64,000 nucleotides of DNA from Dictyobacter formicarum (GTDB lineage: Bacteria; Chloroflexota; Ktedonobacteria; Ktedonobacterales; Ktedonobacteraceae), in NCBI RefSeq assembly GCF_016587435.1, contig NZ_BNJJ01000009.1, positions 124,001 to 188,000 on the forward strand. Reading direction: 5' to 3'. The notes beneath the pieces were generated by a model, which saw only the letters and a list, made by a program, of their open reading frames with translations, made no database searches and was not told the DNA's origin. This document shows positions 9,257 through 18,960 of this stretch, piece by piece; within the stretch, counting starts at the first letter, position 1; the number at the start of each line of letters is the position of its first letter. The translations under genes and the position numbers were made by a program.

Positions 9257-9862
9257 CTAAGCTTCATCCTGTACAGGGCCAGCTAGCTTCAACCCACTAT
9301 CCTTCAATGGATCGGGTGGATTAGGAATGCCCTCACGAATCTTGCGCTGCAACTCATTAAAGCCAAAGAGCAGCATATCAGGTGTCGGAGGACAACCAGG
9401 AACGAACACATCAACTGGCACAACCTTATCTACTCCCTGAACGATCGCGTAATTATTAAACACGCCGCCACAGGAAGCGCAAGCGCCCATAGAAATGACC
9501 CATTTCGGCTCAGGCATCTGATCATAGATCTGGCGCAAAACGGGGGCCATCTTAATGGAACAACGACCAGCCACAATCATCAAATCAGCCTGGCGAGGAG
9601 AAGCACGAAAGACTTCAGCCCCAAAGCGCGACATATCAAAACGACTGCCTTGAGCAGACATCATCTCAATAGCGCAACAGGCCAGGCCAAAGGTCACTGG
9701 CCAGAGAGAAGAGCTGCGGCCCCAGCCCAGTACCTTACTCACCTGAGTGGTCAGAATACCGAATCCCCCATCCTTTTCATGCATCGGCAAATCATGACGC
9801 AAACGGGGCGTTTGAGTATTCGAATATGTTTGTACAGGCTCCCAGGGATTTTTTACTCCCAT
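9257..9862 (-). CDS. nuoB: NADH-quinone oxidoreductase subunit B ([4Fe-4S] N2)
   Basis: Carries the terminal cluster N2 that reduces quinone. Ligands are visible in [10 protein letters not shown] (adjacent Cys pair), GACASCGG and VPGCPPTPD. The motif [20 protein letters not shown] has GR-S in place of the proteobacterial GT-S/T, as known in actinobacterial homologues. Length 201 residues. The ATG at 9862 has AAGGGAG seven bases upstream and overlaps the nuoA stop by ten bases; a TTG-initiated longer frame lacks a ribosome site. Assignment is secure. Confidence 0.95.
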   Translation of the reverse strand: MGVKNPWEPVQTYSNTQTPRLRHDLPMHEKDGGFGILTTQVSKVLGWGRSSSLWPVTFGLACCAIEMMSAQGSRFDMSRFGAEVFRASPRQADLMIVAGRCSIKMAPVLRQIYDQMPEPKWVISMGACASCGGVFNNYAIVQGVDKVVPVDVFVPGCPPTPDMLLFGFNELQRKIREGIPNPPDPLKDSGLKLAGPVQDEA

Positions 9863-10206
9863 GTAAATGCTCCCTTCCGCCAAACGTAGACATAACCCAC
9901 CATCAAAACCACTAAAAAGACAAGTAATTCGATCAATCCGAATAATTGCAATTGATTAAGCAAGATGGCGAGAGGATAAAAAGAAACAATCTCGATATCG
10001 AATGCGATAAAGAGCATTCCAGTAAGCAGATACTTCACCGGAAAACGTCGTTTCGGTGCAGCTATCTCTTGAATACCGCATTCATAGGGGGCCAACTTCT
10101 CCGGCGTGGGCTTTTTGGGCCCAAGAATAGCGGTGACCGCCATAACAAGGAGGCCGAAGAGGACAGCTATCGCTACATAAATGAAAACGGGGAGTGCTGT
10201 TCCCAT
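9853..10206 (-). CDS. nuoA: NADH-quinone oxidoreductase subunit A
   Basis: Small membrane subunit of complex I, 117 residues with three transmembrane segments. The conserved loop [39 protein letters not shown] contains the family Cys and acidic residues. First gene of the operon. I favour the ATG at 10206, which has AAGGG ten bases upstream and gives the usual length; in-frame ATG 10224 and GTG 10251 are possible alternatives with poor ribosome sites. Confidence 0.92.
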   Translation of the reverse strand: MGTALPVFIYVAIAVLFGLLVMAVTAILGPKKPTPEKLAPYECGIQEIAAPKRRFPVKYLLTGMLFIAFDIEIVSFYPLAILLNQLQLFGLIELLVFLVVLMVGYVYVWRKGAFTWE

Positions 10207-10289
10207 AGACGCGGGACCCTTCATTTCTAAAAAATATACACGTATAGACACACATTACGAGGTGTCCAAAGTACACTTCCTCATTTGGT

Positions 10290-10319
10290 ATCGTAGCATA
10301 GAGGAGGTGATAAAGTCAA
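10290..10319 (-). promoter_or_regulatory. candidate promoter of the nuo operon
   Basis: Minus-strand TTGACT and TACGAT separated by 18 bases, about 80 bp upstream of the nuoA start. A good sigma-70-like match placed where the operon promoter is expected. Confidence 0.55.
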
Positions 10320-10404
10320 ACACTAAGGGCATTCAAAGGTGCTCTATATAAAATATGTGTGGAACTCCACCATATAAATATGGTTATATTTTTGCGTATG
10401 GAAT

Positions 10405-10450
10405 GCTTCCTTCTCAGGTGCCGCCGTCAGGCGGCACCTGAGAAGGAAGC
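10405..10450. repeat. perfect 21-bp-stem palindrome
   Basis: Inverted repeat with arms starting GCTTCCTTCTCAGGTGCC and a GTCA loop at 10426-10429. It lies between the nuo promoter and two family C hairpins. It could end transcription from either side, though there is no T-tract. Confidence 0.6.
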
Positions 10451-10477
10451 GAATTTTCGGGGTGACCCCGAACCCCG

Positions 10478-10623
10478 GCAGGAGGGCCTCGCCGGCCCTC
10501 CTGCACCTCCCGCTTTTGGTGCCGAAGGGGGCACTGGGAGAGGAAAGAGAATTTTCGGGGACTTGATCATGCCCCCGGCATGCTCGCCCGAACCCCGGCA
10601 GGAGGGCCTCGTCGGCCCTCCTG
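10478..10623. repeat. family C hairpin repeat, copies 2 and 3 (tandem)
   Basis: Two direct copies (hairpins at 10478-10503 and 10598-10623) of GCAGGAGGGC...GCCCTCCTGC, each followed by ACCTCCCGCTTTTGGTGC and preceded by CGAACCCCG. The repeat period is about 120 bp. An additional CATGCCCCCGGCATG hairpin precedes copy 3 and recurs near 12.05 kb. The loops are CTCGCC and CTCGTC. Open frames across this stretch are by-products of the GC-rich repeat. Confidence 0.65.
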
Positions 10624-10758
10624 CACCTCCCGCTTTTGGTGCGTTCCGCACGCAAATGCGACAATAAAAGCGATTCCGTAGGTTCGGCCCTTGCGGCCGA
10701 TTTTTCCTCCGCTCTCGCAAACGTTCCCTCATTACACAGAATGTTCGCCCATATATCT

Positions 10759-11856
10759 TCAAAAAGGGGTTATAAATATTGTTGGAAGAGGACGTAGTCG
10801 GTGAGTTGGGCGAGAAGGGGGGATCGCTGATTGTCCAGAGGGGAGAGTGTAAAGCTCATGGCTGGTTTCGCCGCACTTAATAATAACCTCGTGTTCACCA
10901 ATGCCGAAGCTGGCAATCTCATCCCAGGGCAAAAATCTGGCCCCATCTTTAAGGAAAACGCCTGCACGATTGAGAGAAAGAGCGCCAAACGAGATGGTTT
11001 CACCAGCGGCATAGAGAGCAAGCTGCGGAGGCTGAGCAAAGGCGGGCGCGGACTCCACCAGCGGCACACGTGCCCGTTTAGTGGCATGCTCGATTACGCC
11101 CTTCAAAACCCAGACATTCGGAAGGCCGGACAGGCTAAGCGTAGCCCAGGGCTGATTATCGCCTTGCCGATACAGACTAATGGAGGTTTCATCCAGGCTC
11201 AGACACTCATATTCGGACCAGGGCAGCACATATTGGCCCTGCTGCATCGAAAGGCCCGCAGGCGACACCTCAAGAAAACCAAAGGAGAGGGAAGCCTCAG
11301 CCTCATATTTCGCCAGCGCCTGTGGCAACAAATGGCGACTCACCTCACGCTCCATAAAACCGCCCAGACGATCCAGGTGGGGGAGATCATTATCCAGCAC
11401 AAACACGGCCCCATCTGAGCGCTGCAGCCTATAGCAAGTCAGCATTGTCGATCCCTGTTCTAACTTCAAAGTCTTATCCAACTGCACAATATCTTCCCAG
11501 CGAATCACATCGCAGCGATAGCGCTGATAGATCAGTCCCTTAGGGCACAGGAAGACACACAGGGAAGGGGTCAACAGGGCGGGAACCAGCATCCAGAAAC
11601 CGATTAAAAACCAGGCCAGGCCAATCCCCAGAACCATCCATGACTGCCAGAGGGGCCACCAGCTAAAGATCTGATCATAGAAAGTAACATAGGCACCAAC
11701 GATTAGCGCGCTGACAACAAAGGCCAGAGGGCTCAAAAAAAGCGATAGGCGCGACGAGCTTTGGGGATCGTAGACAATACGAGGAACTCCAAGCTGATAT
11801 GCATGTGCGCATGCCTGGATCTTTTGAGGTATTTGCTTTTCAGATGTCAGGCGCAT
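10759..11856 (-). CDS. two-TM membrane protein with three repeated cytoplasmic modules
   Basis: A 365-residue protein with two hydrophobic segments around residues 40-100 and then a long soluble part. The soluble part has three related strand-rich units: GLIYQRYRCDVIRWEDIVQL, GLSMQQGQYVLPWSEYECLSL and GVFLKDGARFLPWDEIASFGI, each of the form G-(L/V)-x(n)-(R/P)W-(E/D). This arrangement resembles the uncharacterised DUF6585-type proteins found in Chloroflexi; that name is from memory and not verified. The repeated units look like PH-like or bPH domains. Function is unknown. It stands alone between repeats and a 330-bp gap. Confidence 0.7.
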   Translation of the reverse strand: MRLTSEKQIPQKIQACAHAYQLGVPRIVYDPQSSSRLSLFLSPLAFVVSALIVGAYVTFYDQIFSWWPLWQSWMVLGIGLAWFLIGFWMLVPALLTPSLCVFLCPKGLIYQRYRCDVIRWEDIVQLDKTLKLEQGSTMLTCYRLQRSDGAVFVLDNDLPHLDRLGGFMEREVSRHLLPQALAKYEAEASLSFGFLEVSPAGLSMQQGQYVLPWSEYECLSLDETSISLYRQGDNQPWATLSLSGLPNVWVLKGVIEHATKRARVPLVESAPAFAQPPQLALYAAGETISFGALSLNRAGVFLKDGARFLPWDEIASFGIGEHEVIIKCGETSHELYTLPSGQSAIPPSRPTHRLRPLPTIFITPF

Positions 11857-12188
11857 AAGTAGGCTCCGTTATCTTCCTTCGTACTAGCGGCGCTTCCATA
11901 CGTGCCAACAACGTTACTAATTTGAACGAGCAGCAGTATTAAGAATTAATACGTGATCATAACGGCTCTCTAATATATTTAACAGTTATTATATATCAAA
12001 ATGTGGTAATCGGAGGCAAGGAGGAGATCATGTCCCCGACATGCTCGTCATGCCCCCGGCATGCTCGTCCGAACCTATGAGCATCATTTTCCGTGAATGG
12101 GAAACCTTTTGGGCATACAATTCATATGTGTTTATTTATTTATATCGTTCGGCAGGGGGGAATCAATAGGTTGGGGTAATGACAGGTG
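11857..12188. other. intergenic region with small GC hairpins
   Basis: No gene seen. It contains a minus-strand TATAAT at 11988-11993 without a clear -35, possibly for the upstream membrane protein gene, and paired short hairpins (CATGTCCCCGACATG, CATGCCCCCGGCATG) at about 12029-12063 shared with the 10.57 kb repeat. Confidence 0.4.
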
Positions 12189-13898
12189 TTAGTAGACCAC
12201 GATGCTGGTGTTCCAGTTTGTGTTGTAGTAGAGCCAGGTGGCTTCGGCGGGCGTCAGATTAACACAGCCATGGCTACCGCTACCGGATGAGTGTTCGTCA
12301 CCACTATCGTCGTGGTGAGGGAACTCGGTGTCTGGTCCATAGTTGACGCGCCACCAACTGTCATGGATAAAGTAGCCGCCATCGTGGAAGAGGATGGCAT
12401 GTTGAATGACGGTATTGGGATACCATAAAGGTGAGGTGGGTGGATCACTGGATTTGAAAATTGTTGGCGACAGACGGTTCAACACCGTCCAGACGCCAGG
12501 AGGAGATGGGCGCTCAGGGCGGCCCGTAGTAACCAGGAATGAACGCACCAGCTGACCATTCTGATAGAGGCGCAGACTCTGCTTGCACAAAGAAATCACG
12601 ATCACCTGTCCTTGCATCAACTGATAATGGTGCAAGGCCTGCATATCGGCATTATGGACCTGATTGTAAGGGGTTGGATCATCATAATCCATCTCCATCA
12701 GTTGATGGTTAAAAAGCAAGGTTCTAGCGGTGTCGAGGGCCGCTTGCAGATCATCCAAGGTAGTAGCCTGGCTGAGCAAGTTCTCCGCATCCAGACCGAA
12801 ATTATTGTTCAGATAACTGACATCAACGGCATAGCTATTGCCATCATAGCCATCGTAGTAGAGATGGCTGAAGCTCCAGGAATCCACATCTTGATGAAAC
12901 TGACGCACCGCCTCGTGGGCCTCTTCCCGCAGAGCATCGGCCTTAACAGCAAAAGTATCGTGATCAACCCGCTGCAAAAAGTGCTGGAAGCTTAACACAT
13001 TCATAGGAGAAGCCGCCTGCTTCTGATAGATGGTCAACCGCTCTTGATAGGGGGTTGGATCTAAATGGGCGTCCGGCAGTTGCTGAATGCCCTGGGTCAA
13101 CTCTTGCAGATGTATAGAGATCACAGTGGGCATAGCCTGTATTAAAACAACGGTCGCCTGTTGAGACTGAGCGTGCAGCAGGCCATCCAATAGATGTAAA
13201 CTAGCCACACTGCTAGATTTCTGAAAAAGTTGCTGATCATTTTGATAAGCCGACTGGAGAGAGAGAGAAAATGTGTTTAGCTGTGCCTGCTGCGCCAGGG
13301 CCAGCAAATTATGCAAAGCCGACAGGCGACTGGAGGTAGCTTCCAGAGCATGGAGATCGTAAGCAACCTGCTGCAGGCCTTTATGTACCTGTACATAATC
13401 ACCAAAGTTCTGAGCATGCATCAACGAGTCTTGAAGCTGGCTCAAGCGGGAGGAAAAAGTCCACCCCGGCAAACCAGCTTTTTGATCCTTGACCGACAAA
13501 TCTCGGACAGATTGCAACTCTTGCTGCACCTGAGCATGGAACCGCTGGGTATTAACCGCGATCAGTCCACGTAACTGTGTATGCAAGAGAAGGTAGCGCC
13601 GGGCCAGGGCAAGATAATAATCATCCACCGGCCGATTGCTGAAGAAGCTAAAAGGAGGCTGAGAAGAACGCAACGAGGTATACTGCGTCAGAATCGGCTG
13701 TAATACATCAGCCGTAAAACCAAATTGACGGGCGCTATGGAGAAGCTGGCTAAAACGCTGCTCATTCTCCATAGCCTGTTGCCGTACCTGTGCATCACCC
13801 GCGCAAGAGCTTGTCGTAAGAAGTGACACCGATAACACAAGAACAACTACCAACCGCCCCCACCGAGAGTGTCCAAACACAGGATACGACTCCCCCAT
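12189..13898 (-). CDS. L,D-transpeptidase (YkuD) lipoprotein
   Basis: Predicted extracytoplasmic lipoprotein of 569 residues. The N-terminus has a hydrophobic signal ending LLTTSSC (lipobox, Cys about 32). Residues 35-400 are helical and Gln/Leu/His-rich, probably coiled coil. The C-terminal 130 residues are a YkuD domain with the catalytic HDSWWRVNYG...SHGCVN motif. Such enzymes make 3-3 cross-links or attach proteins to peptidoglycan. The ATG at 13898 is chosen over TTG 13901 because AGAGG lies eight bases upstream. It follows ffh by only five bases, so it may be co-transcribed. The large helical N-terminal part may span the envelope. Confidence 0.85.
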   Translation of the reverse strand: MGESYPVFGHSRWGRLVVVLVLSVSLLTTSSCAGDAQVRQQAMENEQRFSQLLHSARQFGFTADVLQPILTQYTSLRSSQPPFSFFSNRPVDDYYLALARRYLLLHTQLRGLIAVNTQRFHAQVQQELQSVRDLSVKDQKAGLPGWTFSSRLSQLQDSLMHAQNFGDYVQVHKGLQQVAYDLHALEATSSRLSALHNLLALAQQAQLNTFSLSLQSAYQNDQQLFQKSSSVASLHLLDGLLHAQSQQATVVLIQAMPTVISIHLQELTQGIQQLPDAHLDPTPYQERLTIYQKQAASPMNVLSFQHFLQRVDHDTFAVKADALREEAHEAVRQFHQDVDSWSFSHLYYDGYDGNSYAVDVSYLNNNFGLDAENLLSQATTLDDLQAALDTARTLLFNHQLMEMDYDDPTPYNQVHNADMQALHHYQLMQGQVIVISLCKQSLRLYQNGQLVRSFLVTTGRPERPSPPGVWTVLNRLSPTIFKSSDPPTSPLWYPNTVIQHAILFHDGGYFIHDSWWRVNYGPDTEFPHHDDSGDEHSSGSGSHGCVNLTPAEATWLYYNTNWNTSIVVY

Positions 13899-13903
13899 CA
13901 ATG

Positions 13904-15391
13904 CTACCTCTTTCCGCCGCGAGACTTCGCTTTCTGCTTGCGCTTCTCCTTGCGCATTGCCTTTCCAGTCTTCTTACCACCAACAGACTTACCACCGCCA
14001 GGCAAAGCTGGCATAGATGGCATACCAGGGATACCGCCGCCGCCGCTATACTGGCGAGCCAGTTGCGCCCAGGGACCCTTACCGGAGCTCATCTGTCGGA
14101 TCATCGTACGCATCTCATTAAACTGGTCCAACAGCTGATTGACTTCCTGAACCGTCGTACCGCTACCGCGAGCCACACGTTTACGGCGACTACCATTCAT
14201 AATATCGGGATTGCGCCGCTCCTCTTTAGTCATCGAAAGGATCATAGCCTCAACATACTTCAGCTGATCCCCCTCAAGGGCCTCTTCCATCTCCGGCATC
14301 GAAGCCAGCTTATTAAAACCCGGGAGCATCTCCATCACACTGCGCAATGGTCCCATGCGCTTCAACTGGCGCATCGAATTCAAGAAATCCTCCAGGTCAA
14401 ATTTGCCCTGCTGCAACTTCTGCTGTGCCTTAAGCGCCTCTTCCTGATCGATGCTCTCCTGAGCACGCTCGATCAAAGAAATAACGTCACCCATTCCTAG
14501 TATACGCGAGGCCAAGCGATCTGGATAGAAAGGCTCTAATGCGTCGGTTTTCTCACCAACGCCCATAAACTTCACCGGGACGCCAGTAACGGTACGAATC
14601 GAGAGGGCCGCACCACCACGAGCATCACCATCCATTTTGGTCAGGATCATACCCGTCAAAGAAACGGCCTTATTAAAATCATCGGCCACTCGCACCGCTT
14701 CTTGACCCGTCATAGCATCGGCGACCAACAAGACCTCACGAGGGCGCACACGCTGACGAATACTCATAACCTCAGACATCATGCGCTCATCGATATTCAA
14801 GCGACCAGCGGTATCCAGAATCACCACTGAGCAAGCCTGCTCACGGGCAAAATCCAGCGAATTCACACAGATATTCACCGGATCGGCCCCCATCGGCTCT
14901 GAATAGACCGGGATCGACAACTGGCGACCCAGAGACTTCAGCTGATTAACAGCCGCCGGACGATACATATCAGCAGCAACCATCAAAGGACGCTGACCCT
15001 GCTTACGCAAGTAATTAGCCAGTTTGGCAGCCGAAGTCGTTTTACCAGAACCCTGCAAACCAACCAGCATAATAATCTGCGGAGGAGCTCCTCCTAGATC
15101 CAATTTATTATTGCCATCCTCGCCACCCAGAACCTCAACCAGCTCTTCATTGACAATCGAAAGCACCTGCTGAGCAGGCGAGAGGCTACCCATCACATCC
15201 GCGCCAATAGCCTTCTCTTTGACACGATCGACGAATTGACGTGCCACTTTCAGGTTAACGTCAGCTTCGATGAGCGCCAGTCTGACCTCACGCAGTGCTG
15301 CGTTTACATCCTCCTCGGTCAACTTACCCTGTCCACCGAGATTATTAAATATGCCTTCAAGACGTTTAGATAAGTTCTCAAACATTGCCAT
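13904..15391 (-). CDS. ffh: signal recognition particle GTPase Ffh (SRP54)
   Basis: Protein component of the signal recognition particle; binds 4.5S RNA and signal sequences and delivers ribosomes to FtsY. Order: N domain (1-90), G domain with GLQGSGKTT, DMYRPAA, DTAGR, TKMDGDARGG and GVGEKTDALEPF, then the M domain with GSRRKRVARGSGT and a Met-rich groove. The C-terminus is Gly/Met-rich and ends in a strongly basic KKTGKAMRKEKRK tail. Length 495, slightly longer than E. coli. It starts at the ATG at 15391. No SRP RNA gene was recognised nearby. Confidence 0.97.
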   Translation of the reverse strand: MAMFENLSKRLEGIFNNLGGQGKLTEEDVNAALREVRLALIEADVNLKVARQFVDRVKEKAIGADVMGSLSPAQQVLSIVNEELVEVLGGEDGNNKLDLGGAPPQIIMLVGLQGSGKTTSAAKLANYLRKQGQRPLMVAADMYRPAAVNQLKSLGRQLSIPVYSEPMGADPVNICVNSLDFAREQACSVVILDTAGRLNIDERMMSEVMSIRQRVRPREVLLVADAMTGQEAVRVADDFNKAVSLTGMILTKMDGDARGGAALSIRTVTGVPVKFMGVGEKTDALEPFYPDRLASRILGMGDVISLIERAQESIDQEEALKAQQKLQQGKFDLEDFLNSMRQLKRMGPLRSVMEMLPGFNKLASMPEMEEALEGDQLKYVEAMILSMTKEERRNPDIMNGSRRKRVARGSGTTVQEVNQLLDQFNEMRTMIRQMSSGKGPWAQLARQYSGGGGIPGMPSMPALPGGGKSVGGKKTGKAMRKEKRKQKAKSRGGKR

Positions 15392-15425
15392 ATTGGTGCT
15401 CTTTTCCTCTTTCCGCCAAGCGAAC

Positions 15426-15451
15426 GTGCCAATTTGGCACCCATTATATCA
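15426..15451 (-). promoter_or_regulatory. ffh promoter with a perfect dyad
   Basis: Minus-strand extended -10 TGATATAAT (15443-15451) lies about 50 bp before ffh. Immediately downstream, where transcription should start, is the perfect palindrome GTGCCAATTTGGCAC (15426-15440; read on either strand with one central base). The same TGATATAATGGGT string also occurs upstream of gyrB. Confidence 0.5.
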
Positions 15452-15577
15452 CTTTGTGTTGTTGGATGAAATCAGATGCTCAATCGTATTACGCTTAGTT
15501 CCTGCATAGATAGCCAGCTTTCTTTTATTTTAACACAAATCATATCAGCAAAGTTGATACAAGCACACTCAAACTTC

Positions 15578-15607
15578 TTGCTAAGTCGAACTCAAATATG
15601 CTATATT
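15578..15607 (+). promoter_or_regulatory. candidate clpB promoter
   Basis: TTGCTA and TATATT separated by 18 bases, about 50 bp before clpB. No CIRCE element and no clear HspR site was found, so the heat control cannot be read from sequence. Confidence 0.4.
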
Positions 15608-15657
15608 AATGGCAGAAAAAGGCACATAGACCACGAAAAGAAGCCTGGAGGTATCCT

Positions 15658-18249
15658 ATGAAGATAGAACGCTTTACAGATAAAGCCCGCGAAGCCGTCC
15701 AGGAGGCGGCAAGAAACGCAAGGGAACACAACAATAGTCAGGTTGAACCAGAGCATCTGCTCGACGCGCTACTCCGGCAAGAAGATGGCGTAGTCCAGCG
15801 AATTATCCAAAAAGCTGGCGGAAACATTATAGCCGCCCAGAAGAGCATCGAAAACGACATTGCCAGCCTGCCCAAAGTATATGGTGGCAGTGAACCGGGC
15901 ATAGCGTCTCAACTACGAAAAGTACTGGAGAATGCCTGGCAAGAGATGGGTACCTTTAAAGACGAATATCTCAGCGTGGAACATCTCTTACTGGCTCTTT
16001 TCGGCAGCGACGGAGCCGTCCAGAAGGCCCTGAAAACTGCTGGACTCACGCGCGAAATCGTGCTCAGCGCCCTGACCTCCATTCGAGGATCGCAGCGCGT
16101 CACCGATCAAAATCCAGAGGGCAAATACCAGACCCTCGAAAAATACGGCCGCAACCTGACCGAACTGGCCCGGCAAGGCAAGCTCGATCCCGTCATTGGT
16201 CGAGACGAAGAGATTCGACGCGTCATCCAGGTACTCAGCCGACGCACAAAAAACAATCCAGTACTTATTGGTGAACCAGGGGTAGGTAAAACCGCCATCG
16301 TCGAAGGCCTGGCCCAACGCATCGTGCGCGGAGACATCCCCAAATCGCTGGCCGAAAAACAGGTCGTCACGCTAGATTTAGGAGCCCTGGTCGCCGGAGC
16401 CAAATTTCGCGGCGAATTCGAAGAACGCCTCACAGCGGTCCTCAAAGAGGTCACCAGCGCCGCCGGAGGAATCGTCCTCTTCATCGACGAACTACACACC
16501 CTGGTTGGAGCAGGCGCAGCGGAAGGCGCAATGGACGCCTCCAACATGCTTAAGCCCATGCTAGCCCGTGGTGAACTCCACTGTATCGGCGCCACCACCC
16601 TGAACGAATATCGCAAATACATCGAGAAAGACGCCGCCCTGGAACGGCGCTTTCAGCCAGTGATCGTCGACCAGCCCAACGTAGAAGACACTATCAGTAT
16701 TCTACGCGGTATCAAGCCACGTTACGAGGTCCATCACGGCGTCAGAATTCAGGACAGCGCCCTGGTCGCGGCCGCCGTACTCTCTAACCGCTATATCAGC
16801 GACCGATTTCTACCCGACAAAGCCATCGACCTGGTAGACGAAGCCGCCAGCTTGCGTCGCGTCGAGCTAGACAGCACACCCAGCGAAATGGACACCCTCG
16901 ATCGGCGCCTGCGCCAGCTACAGGTCGAGCACGAGGCGCTCAAAAAAGAGAGCGACGTCGCCAGCAAAGAACGGTACGAAAAAGTAGGGCGCGAGATTGT
17001 CAACCTGCAAGAGCAACTGGACGCCATGCGCCTCGCCCTGGATAACGAACGCGCACCAGTTGAAGAGCTACGCAAGCTCAAGCAACAACTAGAAGAGGCG
17101 CAAATCCAGTATGAAAAAGCCGAGCGTGCCTACGACTATGAAGAAATGGCCCGCCTGCGCTACAGCCGCATCCAGGTACTGGAGCAACAGATCGCCGAGC
17201 AAGAAGCCAGGCTTGCCAACCCGCAAAGTGATCGCATGCTCAAAGAAGAAGTAGACGCCGAAGACATCGCCGAAATCATCTCCAAATGGACCCACATACC
17301 GGTGTCCAGAATGATGGAAGCCGAGATCCAGAAGCTGCTACACATAGAAGAGCGCCTGCGCGAGCGCGTCGTCGGGCAAGACAACGCCCTGAACACCGTC
17401 GCAGACGCCATTCGCCGCTCACGAGCCGGGCTACAAGATCCCAACCGACCCTTAGCCAGTTTCCTCTTCCTGGGACCCACCGGAGTCGGCAAAACGGAAC
17501 TGGCCCGAGCCCTGGCCGAATTTCTCTTTGACAGCGAGCAAGCCATAGTACGCATCGACATGTCAGAGTATATGGAAAAGCACAACGTCTCGCGCCTGAT
17601 CGGAGCGCCTCCTGGATATGTCGGCTACGACGAAGGCGGTCAGCTCACAGAAGCCGTACGCCGGCATCCCTACAGCGTCATCCTGCTCGACGAAATCGAG
17701 AAAGCGGCTCCCGAAGTCTTCAACGTCTTACTGCAACTGCTAGACGACGGCAGGCTCACAGATGGACAGGGAAGGATCGTCGATTTCAAAAATACCGTAA
17801 TTATCATGACCAGCAACATTGGAGACCGTTGGCTACACCATTATACTGACCAGAACGAAGAAAAAATGCAACAAGATATCCGTCAGAGACTGCGTGAAGA
17901 AGGGTTCAGGCCAGAGTTCATCAACCGCATAGACGAAATCATTGTCTTCCATCCAGTAAGCAAAGAGATGGTCAAAGAAATCGTCGACATCCAGCTCAAC
18001 CGCATCCGGCCACGGCTAGAGGATCGGCACATCAGCCTGCGCTTGAGCGAAGCTGCCAAAGACTATCTGGCAGAAGAAGGCTATGATGCAAACTTTGGAG
18101 CCCGCCCACTCAAACGCATCATCCAGAAGGAGATAGAAAACCGCATCGCCAGAGCCATCCTGGACGGCAGCGTTCACGAAGGCTCAGAAATAGACATTGA
18201 TAGTGTTAACGGCACATTAGTGCTAAATGTCAAGCAACATGCAGCTTAA
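15658..18249 (+). CDS. clpB: ATP-dependent disaggregase ClpB
   Basis: Hexameric AAA+ chaperone that threads aggregated proteins with DnaK. The 863-residue protein has the double Clp-N domain (1-145), AAA-1 with GEPGVGKT at about 205-212, a coiled-coil middle domain (about 400-520, rich in Leu/Glu/Arg heptads), AAA-2 with GPTGVGKTE at about 606-614 and the C-terminal D2-small domain. The middle domain identifies ClpB rather than ClpA or ClpC. GGAGG lies six bases before the ATG. It is divergent from ffh and ends about 170 bp before the RRM gene. Confidence 0.97.
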   Translation: MKIERFTDKAREAVQEAARNAREHNNSQVEPEHLLDALLRQEDGVVQRIIQKAGGNIIAAQKSIENDIASLPKVYGGSEPGIASQLRKVLENAWQEMGTFKDEYLSVEHLLLALFGSDGAVQKALKTAGLTREIVLSALTSIRGSQRVTDQNPEGKYQTLEKYGRNLTELARQGKLDPVIGRDEEIRRVIQVLSRRTKNNPVLIGEPGVGKTAIVEGLAQRIVRGDIPKSLAEKQVVTLDLGALVAGAKFRGEFEERLTAVLKEVTSAAGGIVLFIDELHTLVGAGAAEGAMDASNMLKPMLARGELHCIGATTLNEYRKYIEKDAALERRFQPVIVDQPNVEDTISILRGIKPRYEVHHGVRIQDSALVAAAVLSNRYISDRFLPDKAIDLVDEAASLRRVELDSTPSEMDTLDRRLRQLQVEHEALKKESDVASKERYEKVGREIVNLQEQLDAMRLALDNERAPVEELRKLKQQLEEAQIQYEKAERAYDYEEMARLRYSRIQVLEQQIAEQEARLANPQSDRMLKEEVDAEDIAEIISKWTHIPVSRMMEAEIQKLLHIEERLRERVVGQDNALNTVADAIRRSRAGLQDPNRPLASFLFLGPTGVGKTELARALAEFLFDSEQAIVRIDMSEYMEKHNVSRLIGAPPGYVGYDEGGQLTEAVRRHPYSVILLDEIEKAAPEVFNVLLQLLDDGRLTDGQGRIVDFKNTVIIMTSNIGDRWLHHYTDQNEEKMQQDIRQRLREEGFRPEFINRIDEIIVFHPVSKEMVKEIVDIQLNRIRPRLEDRHISLRLSEAAKDYLAEEGYDANFGARPLKRIIQKEIENRIARAILDGSVHEGSEIDIDSVNGTLVLNVKQHAA

Positions 18250-18418
18250 TGTTCAGTTTATACAGAAAAAGCACAACTACAAAGAAATATACATCTATCT
18301 ACAATATGGTGTATATTAATATAATAGAAAGCGACGACACATGTTGCGGCTCCATGTTTGTGAAAAAGCTAGTTCACGGACCGTGACAAGCTAAATGGCG
18401 TCGATTGGAGTACAGAAA

Positions 18419-18742
18419 GTGAAACTCTACGTCGGGAAGCTGCCCTATCGGACAACTAACCAGGATTTAAACGATCTCTTTGGCCAATATGGCCAGGTAG
18501 TCTCAGCCACGATCATCATGGATCGCGAGACTGGACGCAGCAAAGGATTTGGCTTTGTAGAAATGAGTAGCGATGAAGAAGCTCAAAACGCGATGAGCCA
18601 ACTCAATAATTCCAGTCTGGAAGGTCGTACAATTGTTGTAAACGAGGCACAAGAAAAGCGCGATACGCGCGGTGGCGGCGGCTTCCAACGACGTGATACA
18701 CGTGGTGGCGGCGGTAGTGGATATCGCGATCGTCGCTATTAG
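18419..18742 (+). CDS. single-RRM RNA-binding protein, glycine-rich tail
   Basis: A 107-residue protein with one RRM: RNP2 LYVGKLPY and RNP1 KGFGFVEM, followed by a Gly/Arg tail with two RRDTRGGGG-type repeats. The domain design matches cyanobacterial and other bacterial cold-inducible Rbp proteins. I chose the GTG at 18419 (GGAG eight bases upstream), giving the usual MKLYVG start; an in-frame ATG at 18395 has no ribosome site. The long upstream leader and stacked downstream hairpins suggest RNA-level control. Likely binds single-stranded RNA; partners unknown. Confidence 0.9.
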   Translation: MKLYVGKLPYRTTNQDLNDLFGQYGQVVSATIIMDRETGRSKGFGFVEMSSDEEAQNAMSQLNNSSLEGRTIVVNEAQEKRDTRGGGGFQRRDTRGGGGSGYRDRRY

Positions 18743-18745
18743 CGA

Positions 18746-18779
18746 GTCTACAATTCCCATAATCATGGGAATTGTAGAC
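18746..18779. repeat. perfect 15-bp inverted repeat after the RRM gene
   Basis: GTCTACAATTCCCAT, loop AATC, then its complement, four bases after the stop codon. No T-tract follows, so it may be a processing or stability hairpin instead of a terminator by itself. Confidence 0.6.
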
Positions 18780-18786
18780 CCTTTGC

Positions 18787-18817
18787 GGACGCGCGCATGC
18801 GCGTCCTCACCTTTTTT
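18787..18817 (+). terminator. rho-independent terminator of the RRM gene
   Basis: GC-rich stem GGACGCGC/GCGCGTCC with a GCAT loop, followed by TCACCTTTTTTATTT. It is the second of three hairpins in a row. Confidence 0.65.
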
Positions 18818-18820
18818 ATT

Positions 18821-18856
18821 TAGTGGTACAAAAAGTGCGTACTTTTTGTACCACTA
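18821..18856. repeat. 16-bp-arm palindrome
   Basis: TAGTGGTACAAAAAGT, loop GCGT, then its complement. On the minus strand it could act on the end of the ThyX-like gene. It is part of the palindrome-plus-hairpin arrangements seen in several gaps. Confidence 0.55.
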
Positions 18857-18960
18857 AGCTGCCAACTGTACCGCCGTGTCATGGCCGATAGGGCGGAACA
18901 GTTAGTGGAAGCCAGAACAGAGTTCAGACGGCGTTCAGACAATTATACATAACAACAAAG

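Noticed and set aside
10344..10762. Three overlapping 100-residue frames around 10.5 kb
   Set aside because: All are translations of GC-rich hairpin repeats (PEPRQEG, GGAGGPTRPSCRGSG) on both strands.
15540..15657. CIRCE or HAIR heat-shock operator upstream of clpB
   Set aside because: Neither TTAGCACTC-N9-GAGTGCTAA nor CTTGAGT-N7-ACTCAAG is present.
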